NCBI GenBank assembly: GCA_964019155.1
Contig: CAXHSG010000177.1
Span: 620,001 to 684,000 of the forward strand
Direction of reading: 5' to 3'
Length of the DNA: 64,000 nucleotides
Source of the DNA: Osedax fenrisi
Lineage: Eukaryota; Annelida; Polychaeta; Sabellida; Siboglinidae
A model generated the notes under the pieces. The model did no database searches. It saw only the letters and a list, made by a program, of their open reading frames with translations, and was not told the origin of the DNA. Shown here piece after piece: positions 27,731 through 41,912 of the stretch (the stretch's first letter is position 1; each line of letters starts with the position of its first letter). Position numbers and translations under genes: made by a program.

Positions 27731-29115
27731 ATGTTAACGATAGCATTAGTTTTAAATACAGCATGGGTGTTAATGATAGCATTAGTTTTAAGTATAACAT
27801 GGGTGTTAATGATAATATTAGTTTTAAGTATAGCATGGGTGTTAATGATAGCATTAGTTTTAAGTATAACATGGGTTTTAATGATATCATTAGTTTTAAG
27901 TATAGCATGGGCGTTAATTATATCATTAGTTTTAATGATAGCATGGGTGTTAATGATAATATTAGTTTTAAGTATAGCATGGGTGTTAATGATAGCTTTA
28001 CTTTTAAGTATAACATGGATGTTAATGATAGCATTAGTTTTAAGTATAGCATGGGTGTTAATGATAACATTAGTTTTAATGATAGCATTAGTTTTAAGTA
28101 TATCATGTATGTTAATGATAGCATTAGTTTTAAGTATAGCATGTGTGTTAATGATAGCATTAGTTTTAAGTATAACATGGGTGTTAATGATAGCATTAGT
28201 TTTAAGTATAGCATGGGTGTTAATGATAGCATTAGTTTTAATTATAACATGGGTGTTAATGATAGCATTAGTTTTAATGATAGCATGGGTGTTAATGATA
28301 GCATTAGTTTTAAGTATAGCATGGGTAGTAATTATATCATTAGTTTTAAGTATAGCATGGGTGTTAATGATAGAATTAGTTTTAAGTATAGCATGGGCGT
28401 TAATGATAGCATTAGTTTTAAGTATAGCATGGATGTTAATGATAGCATGGGTGATAAGTATAGCATGGGTGATAAGTATAGCATGGGTGTTAATGATAGC
28501 TTTACTTTTAAGTATAACATGGATGTTAATGATAGCATTAGTTTTAAGTATAGCATGGGTGTTAATGATAACATTAGTTTTAATGATAGCATTAGTTTTA
28601 AGTATATCATGTATGTTAATGATAGCATTAGTTTTAAGTATAGCATGTGTGTTAATGATAGCATTAGTTTTAAGTATAACATGGGTGTTAATGATAGCAT
28701 TAGTTTTAAGTATAGCATGGGTGTTAATGATAGCATTAGTTTTAAGTATAACATGGGTGTTAATGATAGCATTAGTTTTAAGTATAGCATGGGTAGTAAT
28801 GATATCATTAGTTTTAAGTATAGCATGGGTGTTAATGATAGCTTTAGTTTTAAGTATAGCATGGTTGTTAATGATAGCATTAGTTTTAAGTATAGCATGG
28901 GTATTAATGATAGCATTAGTTTTAAGTATAGCATGTGTGTTAATGATAGCATTAGTTTTAAGTATAGCATGGGTGTTAATGATAGTATTAGTTTTAAGTA
29001 TAATATAGATGTTAACGATATCATTAGTTTTAAGTACAGCATGGGTGTTAATGATAGATTTAGTTTTAAGTATAACATGGGTGTTAATGATAGTATTAGT
29101 TTTAAGTATAGCATG

Positions 29116-31516
29116 GGTGTTAATGATAGCATTAGTTTTAAGTATAGCATGGGTGTTAATGATAGTATTAGTTTTAAGTATAATATAGATGTTAACGATA
29201 GCATTAGTTTTAAGTACAGCATGGGTGTTAATGATAGCATTAGTTTTAAGTATAACATGGGTGTTATTGATAGCATTAGTTTTAAGTATAGCATGGGTGT
29301 TAATGATAGCATTAGTTTTAAGTATAACATGGGTGTTAATGATAGCATTAGTTTTAAGTATAGCATGGGTAGTAATGATATCATTAGTTTTAAGTATAGC
29401 ATGGGTGTTAATGATAGCTTTAGTTTTAAGTATAGCATGGTTGTTAATGATAGCATTAGTTTTAAGTATAGCATGGGTATTAATGATAGCATTAGTTTTA
29501 AGTATAGCATGTGTGTTAATGATAGCATTAGTTTTAAGTATAGCATGGGTGTTAATGATAGTATTAGTTTTAAGTATAATATAGATGTTAACGATATCAT
29601 TAGTTTTAAGTACAGCATGGGTGTTAATGATAGATTTAGTTTTAAGTATAACATGGGTGTTAATGATAGTATTAGTTTTAAGTATAGCATGGGTGTTAAT
29701 GATAGCATTAGTTTTAAGTATAACATGGGTGTTAATGATAGCATTAGTTTTAAGTATAGCATGGGTAGTAATGATATCATTAGTTTTAAGTATAGCATGG
29801 GTGTTAATGATAGCTTTAGTTTTAAGTATAGCATGGTTGTTAATGATAGCATTAGTTTTAAGTATAGCATGGATTTTAATGATAGCTTTAGTTTTAAGTA
29901 TAGCATGGGTTTTAATGATAGCATTAGTTTTAAGTATAGCATGGGTTTTAATGATATCATTAGTTTTAAGTATAGCATGGGCGTTAATTATATCATTAGT
30001 TTTAAGTATAATATAGATGTTAACGATAGCATTAGTTTTAAGTACAGCATGGGTGTTAATGATAGATTTAGTTTTAAGTATAACATGGGTGTTAATGATA
30101 GTATTAGTTTTAAGTATAGCATGGGTGTTAATGATAGCATTAGTTTTAAGTATAACATGGGTTTTAATGATAGCATTAGTTTTAAGTATAGCATGGGTAG
30201 TAATGATATCATTAGTTTTAAGTATAGCATGGGTGTTAATGATAGCTTTAGTTTTAAGTATAGCATGGTTGTTAATGATAGCATTAGTTTTAAGTATAGC
30301 ATGGATTTTAATGATAGCTTTAGTTTTAAGTATAGCATGGGTTTTAATGATAGCATTAGTTTTAAGTATAGCATGGATGTTAATGATAGCATTAGTTTTA
30401 AGTATAGCATGGGTGTTAATAATAGCATTAGTTTTAAGTATAGCATGGTTTTAATGATAGCATTAGTTTTAAGTATAGCATGGGTATTAATGATAGCATT
30501 AGTTTTAAGTATAGCATGGGTTTTAATGATAGCATTAGTTTTAAGTATAGCATGGGCGTTAATGATATCATTAGTTTTAAGTATAGCATGGTTATTAATG
30601 ATATCATTAGTTTTAAGTATAGCATGGGTGTTAATGATAGCATTAGTTTTAAGTATAGCATGGGTGTTAATAATAGCATTAGTTTTAAGTATAGCATGGT
30701 TTTAATGATAGCATTAGTTTTAAGTATAGCATGGGTATTAATGATAGCATTAGTTTTAATGATAGCATGGGTATTAATGATAGCATTAGTTTTAAGTATA
30801 GCATGGGTGTTAATGATAGCATTACTTTTAAGTATAACATGGATGTTAATGATAGCATTAGTTTTAAGTATAGCATGGGTGTTAATAATAGAATTAGTTT
30901 TAAGTATAGCATGGTTTTAATGATAGCATTAGTTTTAATGATAGCATTAGTTTTAAGTATAGCATGGGTATTAATGATAGCATTAGTTTTAAGTATAGCA
31001 TGGGTGTTAATGATAGCATTAGTTTTAAGTATAGCATGGGTGTTAATGATAGTATTAGTTTTAAGTATAATATAGATGTTAACGATAGCATTAGTTTTAA
31101 GTACAACATGGGTGTTAATGATAGCATTAGTTTTAAGTATAACATGGGTGTTATTGATAGCATTAGTTTTAAGTATAGCATGGGTGTTAATGATAGCATT
31201 AGTTTTAAGTATAACATGGGTGTTAATGATAGCATTAGTTTTAAGTATAGCATGGGTAGTAATGATATCATTAGTTTTAAGTATAGCATGGGTGTTAATG
31301 ATAGCTTTAGTTTTAAGTATAGCATGGTTGTTAATGATAGCATTAGTTTTAAGTATAGCATGGGTATTAATGATAGCATTAGTTTTAAGTATAGCATGTG
31401 TGTTAATGATAGCATTAGTTTTAAGTATAGCATGGGTGTTAATGATAGTATTAGTTTTAAGTATAATATAGATGTTAATGATAGCATTAGTTTTAAGTAC
31501 AGCATGGGTGTTAATG
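29116..31516 (+). repeat. Copy of a 2.4-kb segment (offset 4,281 bp)
   Basis: This is the partner of 24835-27235. A third relative follows at about 33.1-35.6 kb. The offset is 4,117 bp near 29.2-29.7 kb and 4,045 bp from about 30.0 to 31.5 kb, so a 72-bp (two-unit) difference lies between those points. Confidence 0.8.
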
Positions 31517-34500
31517 ATAGATTTAGTTTTAAGTATAACATGGGTGTTAATGATAGTATTAGTTTTAAGTATAGCATGGGTGTTAATGATAGCATTAGTT
31601 TTAAGTATAACATGGGTGTTAATGATAGCATTAGTTTTAAGTATAGCATGGTTGTTAATGATAGCATTAGTTTTAAGTATAGCATGGATTTTAATGATAG
31701 CTTTAGTTTTAAGTATAGCATGGGTTTTAATGATAGCATTAGTTTTAAGTATAGCATGGGTTTTAATGATATCATTAGTTTTAAGTATAGCATGGGCGTT
31801 AATTATATCATTAGTTTTAAGTATAATATAGATGTTAACGATAGCATTAGTTTTAAATACAGCATGGGTGTTAATGATAGCATTAGTTTTAAGTATAACA
31901 TGGGTGTTAATGATAATATTAGTTTTAAGTATATCATGGGTGTTAATGATAGCATTAGTTTTAAGTATAACATGGGTTTTAATGATATCATTAGTTTTAA
32001 GTATAGCATGGGCGTTAATTATATCATTAGTTTTAATGATAGCATGGGTGTTAATGATAATATTAGTTTTAAGTATAGCATGGGTGTTAATGATAGCTTT
32101 ACTTTTAAGTATAACATGGATGTTAATGATAGCATTAGTTTTAAGTATAGCATGGGTGTTAATGATAACATTAGTTTTAATGATAGCATTAGTTTTAAGT
32201 ATATCATGTATGTTAATGATAGCATTAGTTTTAAGTATAGCATGTGTGTTAATGATAGCATTAGTTTTAAGTATAACATGGGTGTTAATGATAGCATTAG
32301 TTTTAAGTATAGCATGGGTGTTAATGATAGCATTAGTTTTAATTATAACATGGCTGTTAATGATAGCATTAGTTTTAATGATAGCATGGGTGTTAATGAT
32401 AGCATTAGTTTTAAGTATAGCATGGGTAGTAATTATATCATTAGTTTTAAGTATAGCATGGGTGTTAATGATAGAATTAGTTTTAAGTATAGCATGGGCG
32501 TTAATGATAGCATTAGTTTTAAGTATAGCATGGATGTTAATGATAGCATGGGTGATAAGTATAGCATGGGTGATAAGTATAGCATGGGTGTTAATGATAG
32601 CATTAGTTTTAAGTATAACATGGGATTTAATTATAGCATTAGTTTTAAGTATAGCATGGGTGTCAATGATAGCATTAGTTTTAAGTATAGCATGGATGTT
32701 AATGATAGCATTAGTTTTAAGTATAGCATGGGTGTTAATAATAGCATTAGTTTTAAGTATAGCATGGTTTTAATGATAGCATTAGTTTTAAGTATAGCAT
32801 GGGTATTAATGATAGCATTAGTTTTAATGATAGCATTAGTTTTAAGTATAGCATGGGTATTAATGATAGCATTAGTTTTAAGTATAGCATGGGTGTTAAT
32901 GATAGCATTACTTTTAAGTATAACATGGATGTTAATGATAGCATTAGTTTTAAGTATAGCATGGGTGTTAATAATAGCATTCGTTTTAAGTATAGCATGG
33001 TTTTAATGATAGCATTAGTTTTAATGATAGCATTAGTTTTAAGTATAGCATGGGTATTAATGATAGCATTAGTTTTAAGTATAGTATGGGTATTATTGAT
33101 GGCATTAGTTATAAGTATAGCATGGGTATTAATGATAGCATTAGTTTTAAGTATAGCATGGGTATTAATGATAGCATTAGTTTTAAGTATAGCATGGGTA
33201 TTAATGATAGCATTAGTTTTAAGTATAGCATGGGTGTTAATGATAGCATTAGTTTTAAGTATAGCATGGGTGTTAATGATAGTATTAGTTTTAAGTATAA
33301 TATAGATGTTAACGATAGCATTAGTTTTAAGTACAGCATGGGTGTTAATGATAGCATTAGTTTTAAGTATAACATGGGTGTTATTGATAGCATTAGTTTT
33401 AAGTATAGCATGGGTGTTAATGATAGCATTAGTTTTAAGTATAACATGGGTGTTAATGATAGCATTAGTTTTAAGTATAGCATGGGTAGTAATGATATCA
33501 TTAGTTTTAAGTATAGCATGGGTGTTAATGATAGCTTTAGTTTTAAGTATAGCATGGTTGTTAATGATAGCATTAGTTTTAAGTATAGCATGGGTATTAA
33601 TGATAGCATTAGTTTTAAGTATAGCATGTGTGTTAATGATAGCATTAGTTTTAAGTATAGCATGGGTGTTAATGATAGTATTAGTTTTAAGTATAATATA
33701 GATGTTAACGATATCATTAGTTTTAAGTACAGCATGGGTGTTAATGATAGATTTAGTTTTAAGTATAACATGGGTGTTAATGATAGTATTAGTTTTAAGT
33801 ATAGCATGGGTGTTAATGATAGCATTAGTTTTAAGTATAACATGGGTGTTAATGATAGCATTAGTTTTAAGTATAGCATGGTTGTTAATGATAGCATTAG
33901 TTTTAAGTATAGCATGGATTTTAATGATAGCTTTAGTTTTAAGTATAGCATGGGTTTTAATGATAGCATTAGTTTTAAGTATAGCATGGGTTTTAATGAT
34001 ATCATTAGTTTTAAGTATAGCATGGGCTTTAATTATATCATTAGTTTTAAGTATAATATAGATGTTAACGATAGCATTAGTTTTAAGTACAGCATGGGTG
34101 TTAATGATAGATTTAGTTTTAAGTATAACATGGGTGTTAATGATAGTATTAGTTTTAAGTATAGCATGGGTGTTAATGATAGCATTAGTTTTAAGTATAA
34201 CATGGGTTTTAATGATAGCATTAGTTTTAAGTATAGCATGGGTAGTAATGATATCATTAGTTTTAAGTATAGCATGGGTGTTAATGATAGCTTTAGTTTT
34301 AAGTATAGCATGGTTGTTAATGATAGCATTAGTTTTAAGTATAGCATGGATTTTAATGATAGCTTTAGTTTTAAGTATAGCATGGGTTTTAATGATAGCA
34401 TTAGTTTTAAGTATAGCATGGATGTTAATGATAGCATTAGTTTTAAGTATAGCATGGGTGTTAATAATAGCATTAGTTTTAAGTATAGCATGGTTTTAAT

Positions 34501-36267
34501 GATAGCATTAGTTTTAAGTATAGCATGGGTATTAATGATAGCATTAGTTTTAAGTATAGCATGGGTTTTAATGATAGCATTAGTTTTAAGTATAGCATGG
34601 GCGTTAATGATATCATTAGTTTTAAGTATAGCATGGTTATTAATGATATCATTAGTTTTAAGTATAGCATGGGTGTTAATGATAGCATTAGTTTTAAGTA
34701 TAGCATGGGTGTTAATAATAGCATTAGTTTTAAGTATAGCATGGTTTTAATGATAGCATTAGTTTTAAGTATAGCATGGGTATTAATGATAGCATTAGTT
34801 TTAATGATAGCATGGGTATTAATGATAGCATTAGTTTTAAGTATAGCATGGGTGTTAATGATAGCATTACTTTTAAGTATAACATGGATGTTAATGATAG
34901 CATTAGTTTTAAGTATAGCATGGGTGTTAATAATAGAATTAGTTTTAAGTATAGCATGGTTTTAATGATAGCATTAGTTTTAATGATAGCATTAGTTTTA
35001 AGTATAGCATGGGTATTAATGATAGCATTAGTTTTAAGTATAGCATGGGTGTTAATGATAGCATTAGTTTTAAGTATAGCATGGGTGTTAATGATAGTAT
35101 TAGTTTTAAGTATAATATAGATGTTAACGATAGCATTAGTTTTAAGTACAACATGGGTGTTAATGATAGCATTAGTTTTAAGTATAACATGGGTGTTATT
35201 GATAGCATTAGTTTTAAGTATAGCATGGGTGTTAATGATAGCATTAGTTTTAAGTATAACATGGGTGTTAATGATAGCATTAGTTTTAAGTATAGCATGG
35301 GTAGTAATGATATCATTAGTTTTAAGTATAGCATGGGTGTTAATGATAGCTTTAGTTTTAAGTATAGCATGGTTGTTAATGATAGCATTAGTTTTAAGTA
35401 TAGCATGGGTATTAATGATAGCATTAGTTTTAAGTATAGCATGTGTGTTAATGATAGCATTAGTTTTAAGTATAGCATGGGTGTTAATGATAGTATTAGT
35501 TTTAAGTATAATATAGATGTTAATGATAGCATTAGTTTTAAGTACAGCATGGGTGTTAATGATAGATTTAGTTTTAAGTATAACATGGGTGTTAATGATA
35601 GTATTAGTTTTAAGTATAGCATGGGTGTTAATGATAGCATTAGTTTTAAGTATAACATGGGTGTTAATGATAGCATTAGTTTTAAGTATAGCATGGGTAG
35701 TAATGATATCATTAGTTTTAAGTATAGCATGGGTGTTAATGATAGCTTTAGTTTTAAGTATAGCATGGTTGTTAATGATAGCATTAGTTTTAAGTATAGC
35801 ATGGATTTTAATGATAGCTTTAGTTTTAAGTATAGCATGGGTTTTAATGATAGCATTAGTTTTAAGTATAGCATGGGTTTTAATGATATCATTAGTTTTA
35901 AGTATAGCATGGGCGTTAATTATATCATTAGTTTTAAGTATAATATAGATGTTAACGATAGCATTAGTTTTAAATACAGCATGGGTGTTAATGATAGCAT
36001 TAGTTTTAAGTATAACATGGGTGTTAATGATAATATTAGTTTTAAGTATAGCATGGGTGTTAATGATAGCATTAGTTTTAAGTATAACATGGGATTTAAT
36101 GATAGCATTAGTTTTAAGTATAGCATGGGTGTCAATGATAGCATTAGTTTTAAGTATAGCATGGATGTTAATGATAGCATTAGTTTTAAGTATAGCATGG
36201 GTGTTAATAATAGCATTAGTTTTAAGTATAGCATGGTTTTAATGATAGCATTAGTTTTAAGTATAGC

Positions 36268-38700
36268 ATGGGTATTAATGATAGCATTAGTTTTAATGAT
36301 AGCATTAGTTTTAAGTATAGCATAATTATTAATGATAGCATTAGTTTTAAGTATAGCATGGGTGTTAATGATAGCATTACTTGTAAGTATAACATGGATG
36401 TTAATGATAGCATTAGTTTTAAGTATAGCATGGGTGTTAATAATAGCATTAGTTTTAAGTATAGCATGGTTTTAATGATAGCATTAGTTTTAAGTATAGC
36501 ATAAGTTTTAATGATAGCATTAGTTTTAAGTATAGCATGGGTATTAATGATAGCATTAGTTTTAAGTATAGCATGGGTATTAATGATGGCATTAGTTATA
36601 AGTATAGCATGGGTATTAATGATAGCATTAGTTTTAATGATAGCATTAGTTTTAAGTATAGCATGGTTATTAATGATAGCATTAGTTTTAAGTATAGCAT
36701 GGGTGTTAATGATAGCATTACTTTTAAGTATAACATGGATGTTAATGATAGCATTAGTTTTAAGTATAGCATGGTTGTTAATGATAACATTAGTTTTAAT
36801 GATATCATTAGTTTTATGTATATCATGTATGTTAATGATAGCATTAGTTTTAAGTATAGCATGGGTATTAATGATAGCATTAGTTTTAAGTAGAGCATGT
36901 GTGTTAATGATAACATTAGTTTTAAGTACAGCATGGGTGTTAATGATAGCATTAGTTTTAAGTATAACATGGGTGTTAATGATAGCATTAGTTTTAAGTA
37001 TAGCATGGGTGTTAATGATAGCATTAGTTTTAATTATAACATGGGTGTTAATGATAGCATGGATGTTAATGATAGCATTAGTTTTAAGTATAGCATGGTT
37101 TTAATGATAGCATTAGTTTTAATGATAGCATTAGTTTTAAGTATAGCATGGGTATTAATGATAGCATTAGTTTTAAGTATAGCATGGGTATTATTGATGG
37201 CATTAGTTATAAGTATAGCATGGGTATTAATGATAGCATTAGTTTTAAGTATAGCATGGGTATTAATGATAGCATTAGTTTTAATGATAGCATTAGTTTT
37301 AAGTATAGCATGGGTATTAATGATAGCATTAGTTTTAAGTATAGCATGGGTGTTAATGATAGCATTAGTTTTAAGTATAGCATGGGTGTTAATGATAGTA
37401 TTAGTTTTAAGTATAATATAGATGTTAACGATAGCATTAGTTTTAAGTACAGCATGGGTGTTAATGATAGCATTAGTTTTAAGTATAACATGGGTGTTAT
37501 TGATAGCATTAGTTTTAAGTATAGCATGGGTGTTAATGATAGCATTAGTTTTAAGTATAACATGGGTGTTAATGATAGCATTAGTTTTAAGTATAGCATG
37601 GGTAGTAATGATATCATTAGTTTTAAGTATAGCATGGGTGTTAATGATAGCTTTAGTTTTAAGTATAGCATGGTTGTTAATGATAGCATTAGTTTTAAGT
37701 ATAGCATGGGTATTAATGATAGCATTAGTTTTAAGTATAGCATGTGTGTTAATGATAGCATTAGTTTTAAGTATAGCATGGGTGTTAATGATAGTATTAG
37801 TTTTAAGTATAATATAGATGTTAACGATAGCATTAGTTTTAAGTACAGCATGGGTGTTAATGATAGATTTAGTTTTAAGTATAACATGGGTGTTAATGAT
37901 AGTATTAGTTTTAAGTATAGCATGGGTGTTAATGATAATATTAGTTTTAAGTATAGCATGGGTGTTAATGATAGCATTAGTTTTAAGTATAGCATGGTTG
38001 TTAATGATAGCATTAGTTTTAAGTATAGCATGGGTATTAATGATAGCATTAGTTTTAAGTATAGCATGTGTGTTAATGATAGCATTAGTTTTAAGTATAG
38101 CATGGGTGTTAATGATAGTATTAGTTTTAAGTATAATATAGATGTTAACGATAGCATTAGTTTTAAGTACAGCATGGGTGTTAATGATAGATTTAGTTTT
38201 AAGTATAACATGGGTGTTAATGATAGTATTAGTTTTAAGTATAGCATGGGTGTTAATGTTAGCATTAGTTTTAAGTATAACATGGGTGTTAATGATAGTA
38301 TTAGTTTTAAGTATAGCATGGGTAGTAATGATATCATTAGTTTTAAGTATAGCATGGGTGTTAATGATAGCTTTAGTTTTAAGTATAGCATGGTTGTTAA
38401 TGATAGCATTAGTTTTAAGTATAGCATGGATTTTAATGATAGCTTTAGTTTTAAGTATAGCATGGGTTTTAATGATAGCATTAGTTTTAAGTATAGCATG
38501 GGTTTTAATGATATCATTAGTTTTAAGTATAGCATGGGCGTTAATTATATCATTAGTTTTAAGTATAATATAGATGTTAACGATAGCATTAGTTTTAAGT
38601 ACAGCGTGGGTGTTAATGATAGCATTAGTTTTAAGTATAACATGGGTGTTAATGATAATATTAGTTTTAAGTATAGCATGGGTGTTAATGATAGCATTAG
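36268..38700 (+). repeat. Copy 1 of a 2.4-kb segment (offset about 5.65 kb)
   Basis: This segment matches about 41913-44380. The offset grows in half-unit steps: 5,645 bp at 36268, 5,663 bp near 36.6 kb and 5,681 bp from about 37.1 kb onward. The rare ATAAGT substitutions near 36325 and 36502, and the ATGTATATCATGTATG variant near 36816, have counterparts in the second copy. Confidence 0.82.
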
Positions 38701-41700
38701 TTTTAAGTATAATATAGATGTTAACGATATCATTAGTTTTAAGTACAGCATGGGTGTTAATGATAGATTTAGTTTTAAGTATAACATGGGTGTTAATGAT
38801 AGTATTAGTTTTAAGTATAGCATGGGTGTTAATGATAGCATTAGTTTTAAGTATAACATGGGTGTTAATGATAGCATTAGTTTTAAGTATAGCATGGGTA
38901 GTAATGATATCATTAGTTTTAAGTATAGCATGGGTGTTAATGATAGCTTTAGTTTTAAGTATAGCATGGTTGTTAATGATAGCATTAGTTTTAAGTATAG
39001 CATGGATTTTAATGATAGCTTTAGTTTTAAGTATAGCATGGGTTTTAATGATAGCATTAGTTTTAAGTATAGCATGGGTTTTAATGATATCATTAGTTTT
39101 AAGTATAGCATGGGCGTTAATTATATCATTAGTTTTAAGTATAATATAGATGTTAACGATAGCATTAGTTTTAAGTACAGCATGGGTGTTAATGATAGAT
39201 TTAGTTTTAAGTATAACATGGGTGTTAATGATAGTATTAGTTTTAAGTATAGCATGGGTGTTAATGATAGCATTAGTTTTAAGTATAACATGGGTGTTAA
39301 TGATAGCATTAGTTTTAAGTATAGCATGGGTAGTAATGATATCATTAGTTTTAAGTATAGCATGGGTGTTAATGATAGCTTTAGTTTTAAGTATAGCATG
39401 GTTGTTAATGATAGCATTAGTTTTAAGTATAGCATGGATTTTAATGATAGCTTTAGTTTTAAGTATAGCATGGGTTTTAATGATAGCATTAGTTTTAAGT
39501 ATAGCATGGATGTTAATGATAGCATTAGTTTTAAGTATAGCATGGGTGTTAATAATAGCATTAGTTTTAAGTATAGCATGGTTTTAATGATAGCATTAGT
39601 TTTAAGTATAGCATGGGTATTAATGATAGCATTAGTTTTAAGTATAGCATGGGTTTTAATGATAGCATTAGTTTTAAGTATAGCATGGGCGTTAATGATA
39701 TCATTAGTTTTAAGTATAGCATGGTTATTAATGATATCATTAGTTTTAAGTATAGCATGGGTGTTAATGATAGCATTAGTTTTAAGTATAGCATAGGTGT
39801 CAATGATAGCATTAGTTTTAAGTATAGCATGGATGTTAATGATAGCATTAGTTTTAAGTATAGCATGGGTGTTAATAATAGCATTAGTTTTAAGTATAGC
39901 ATGGTTTTAATGATAGCATTAGTTTTAAGTATAGCATGGGTATTAATGATAGCATTAGTTTTAATGATAGCATGGGTATTAATGATAGCATTAGTTTTAA
40001 GTATAGCATGGGTGTTAATGATAGCATTACTTTTAAGTATAACATGGATGTTAATGATAGCATTAGTTTTAAGTATAGCATGGGTGTTAATAATAGCATT
40101 AGTTTTAAGTATAGCATGGTTTTAATGATAGCATTAGTTTTAATGATAGCATTAGTTTTAAGTATAGCATGGGTATTAATGATAGCATTAGTTTTAAGTA
40201 TAGCATGGGTATTATTGATGGCATTAGTTATAAGTATAGCATGGGTATTAATGATAGCATTAGTTTTAAGTATAGCATGGGTATTAATGATAGCATTAGT
40301 TTTAATGATAGCATTAGTTTTAAGTATAGCATGGGTATTAATGATAGCATTAGTTTTAAGTATAGCATGGGTGTTAATGATAGCATTAGTTTTAAGTATA
40401 GCATGGGTGTTAATGATAGTATTAGTTTTAAGTATAATATAGATGTTAACGATAGCATTAGTTTTAAGTACAACATGGGTGTTAATGATAGCATTAGTTT
40501 TAAGTATAACATGGGTGTTATTGATAGCATTAGTTTTAAGTATAGCATGGGTGTTAATGATAGCATTAGTTTTAAGTATAACATGGGTGTTAATGATAGC
40601 ATTAGTTTTAAGTATAGCATGGGTAGTAATGATATCATTAGTTTTAAGTATAGCATGGGTGTTAATGATAGCTTTAGTTTTAAGTATAGCATGGTTGTTA
40701 ATGATAGCATTAGTTTTAAGTATAGCATGGGTATTAATGATAGCATTAGTTTTAAGTATAGCATGTGTGTTAATGATAGCATTAGTTTTAAGTATAGCAT
40801 GGGTGTTAATGATAGTATTAGTTTTAAGTATAATATAGATGTTAACGATAGCATTAGTTTTAAGTACAGCATGGGTGTTAATGATAGATTTAGTTTTAAG
40901 TATAACATGGGATTTAATTATAGCATTAGTTTTAAGTATAGCATGGGTGTTAATGATAGCATTAGTTTTAAGTACAACATGGGTGTTAATGATAGCATTA
41001 GTTTTAAGTATAACATGGGTGTTATTGATAGCATTAGTTTTAAGTATAGCATGGGTGTTAATGATAGCATTAGTTTTAAGTATAACATGGGTGTTAATGA
41101 TAGCATTAGTTTTAAGTATAGCATGGGTAGTAATGATATCATTAGTTTTAAGTATAGCATGGGTGTTAATGATAGCTTTAGTTTTAAGTATAGCATGGTT
41201 GTTAATGATAGCATTAGTTTTAAGTATAGCATGGGTATTAATGATAGCATTAGTTTTAAGTATAGCATGTGTGTTAATGATAGCATTAGTTTTAAGTATA
41301 GCATGGATGTTAATGATAGCATTAGTTTTAAGTATAGCATGGGTGTTAATAATAGCATTAGTTTTAAGTATAGCATGGTTTTAATGATAGCATTAGTTTT
41401 AAGTATAGCATGGTTGTTAATGATAGCATTAGTTTTAAGTATAGCATGGATTTTAATGATAGCTTTAGTTTTAAGTATAGCATGGGTTTTAATGATAGAA
41501 TTAGTTTTAAGTATAGCATGGGTTTTAATGATATCATTAGTTTTAAGTATAGCATGGGCGTTAATTATATCATTAGTTTTAAGTATAATATAGATGTTAA
41601 CGATATCATTAGTTTTAAATACAGCATGGGTGTTAATGATAGCATTAGTTTTAAGTATAACATGGGTGTTAATGATAATATTAGTTTTAAGTATAGCATG

Positions 41701-41912
41701 GGTGTTAATGATAGCATTAGTTTTAAGTATAACATGGGATTTAATGATAGCATTAGTTTTAAGTATAGCATGGGTGTCAATGATAGCATTAGTTTTAAGT
41801 ATAGCATGGATGTTAATGATAGCATTAGTTTTAAGTATAGCATGGGTGTTAATAATAGCATTAGTTTTAAGTATAGCATGGTTTTAATGATAGCATTAGT
41901 TTTAAGTATAGC

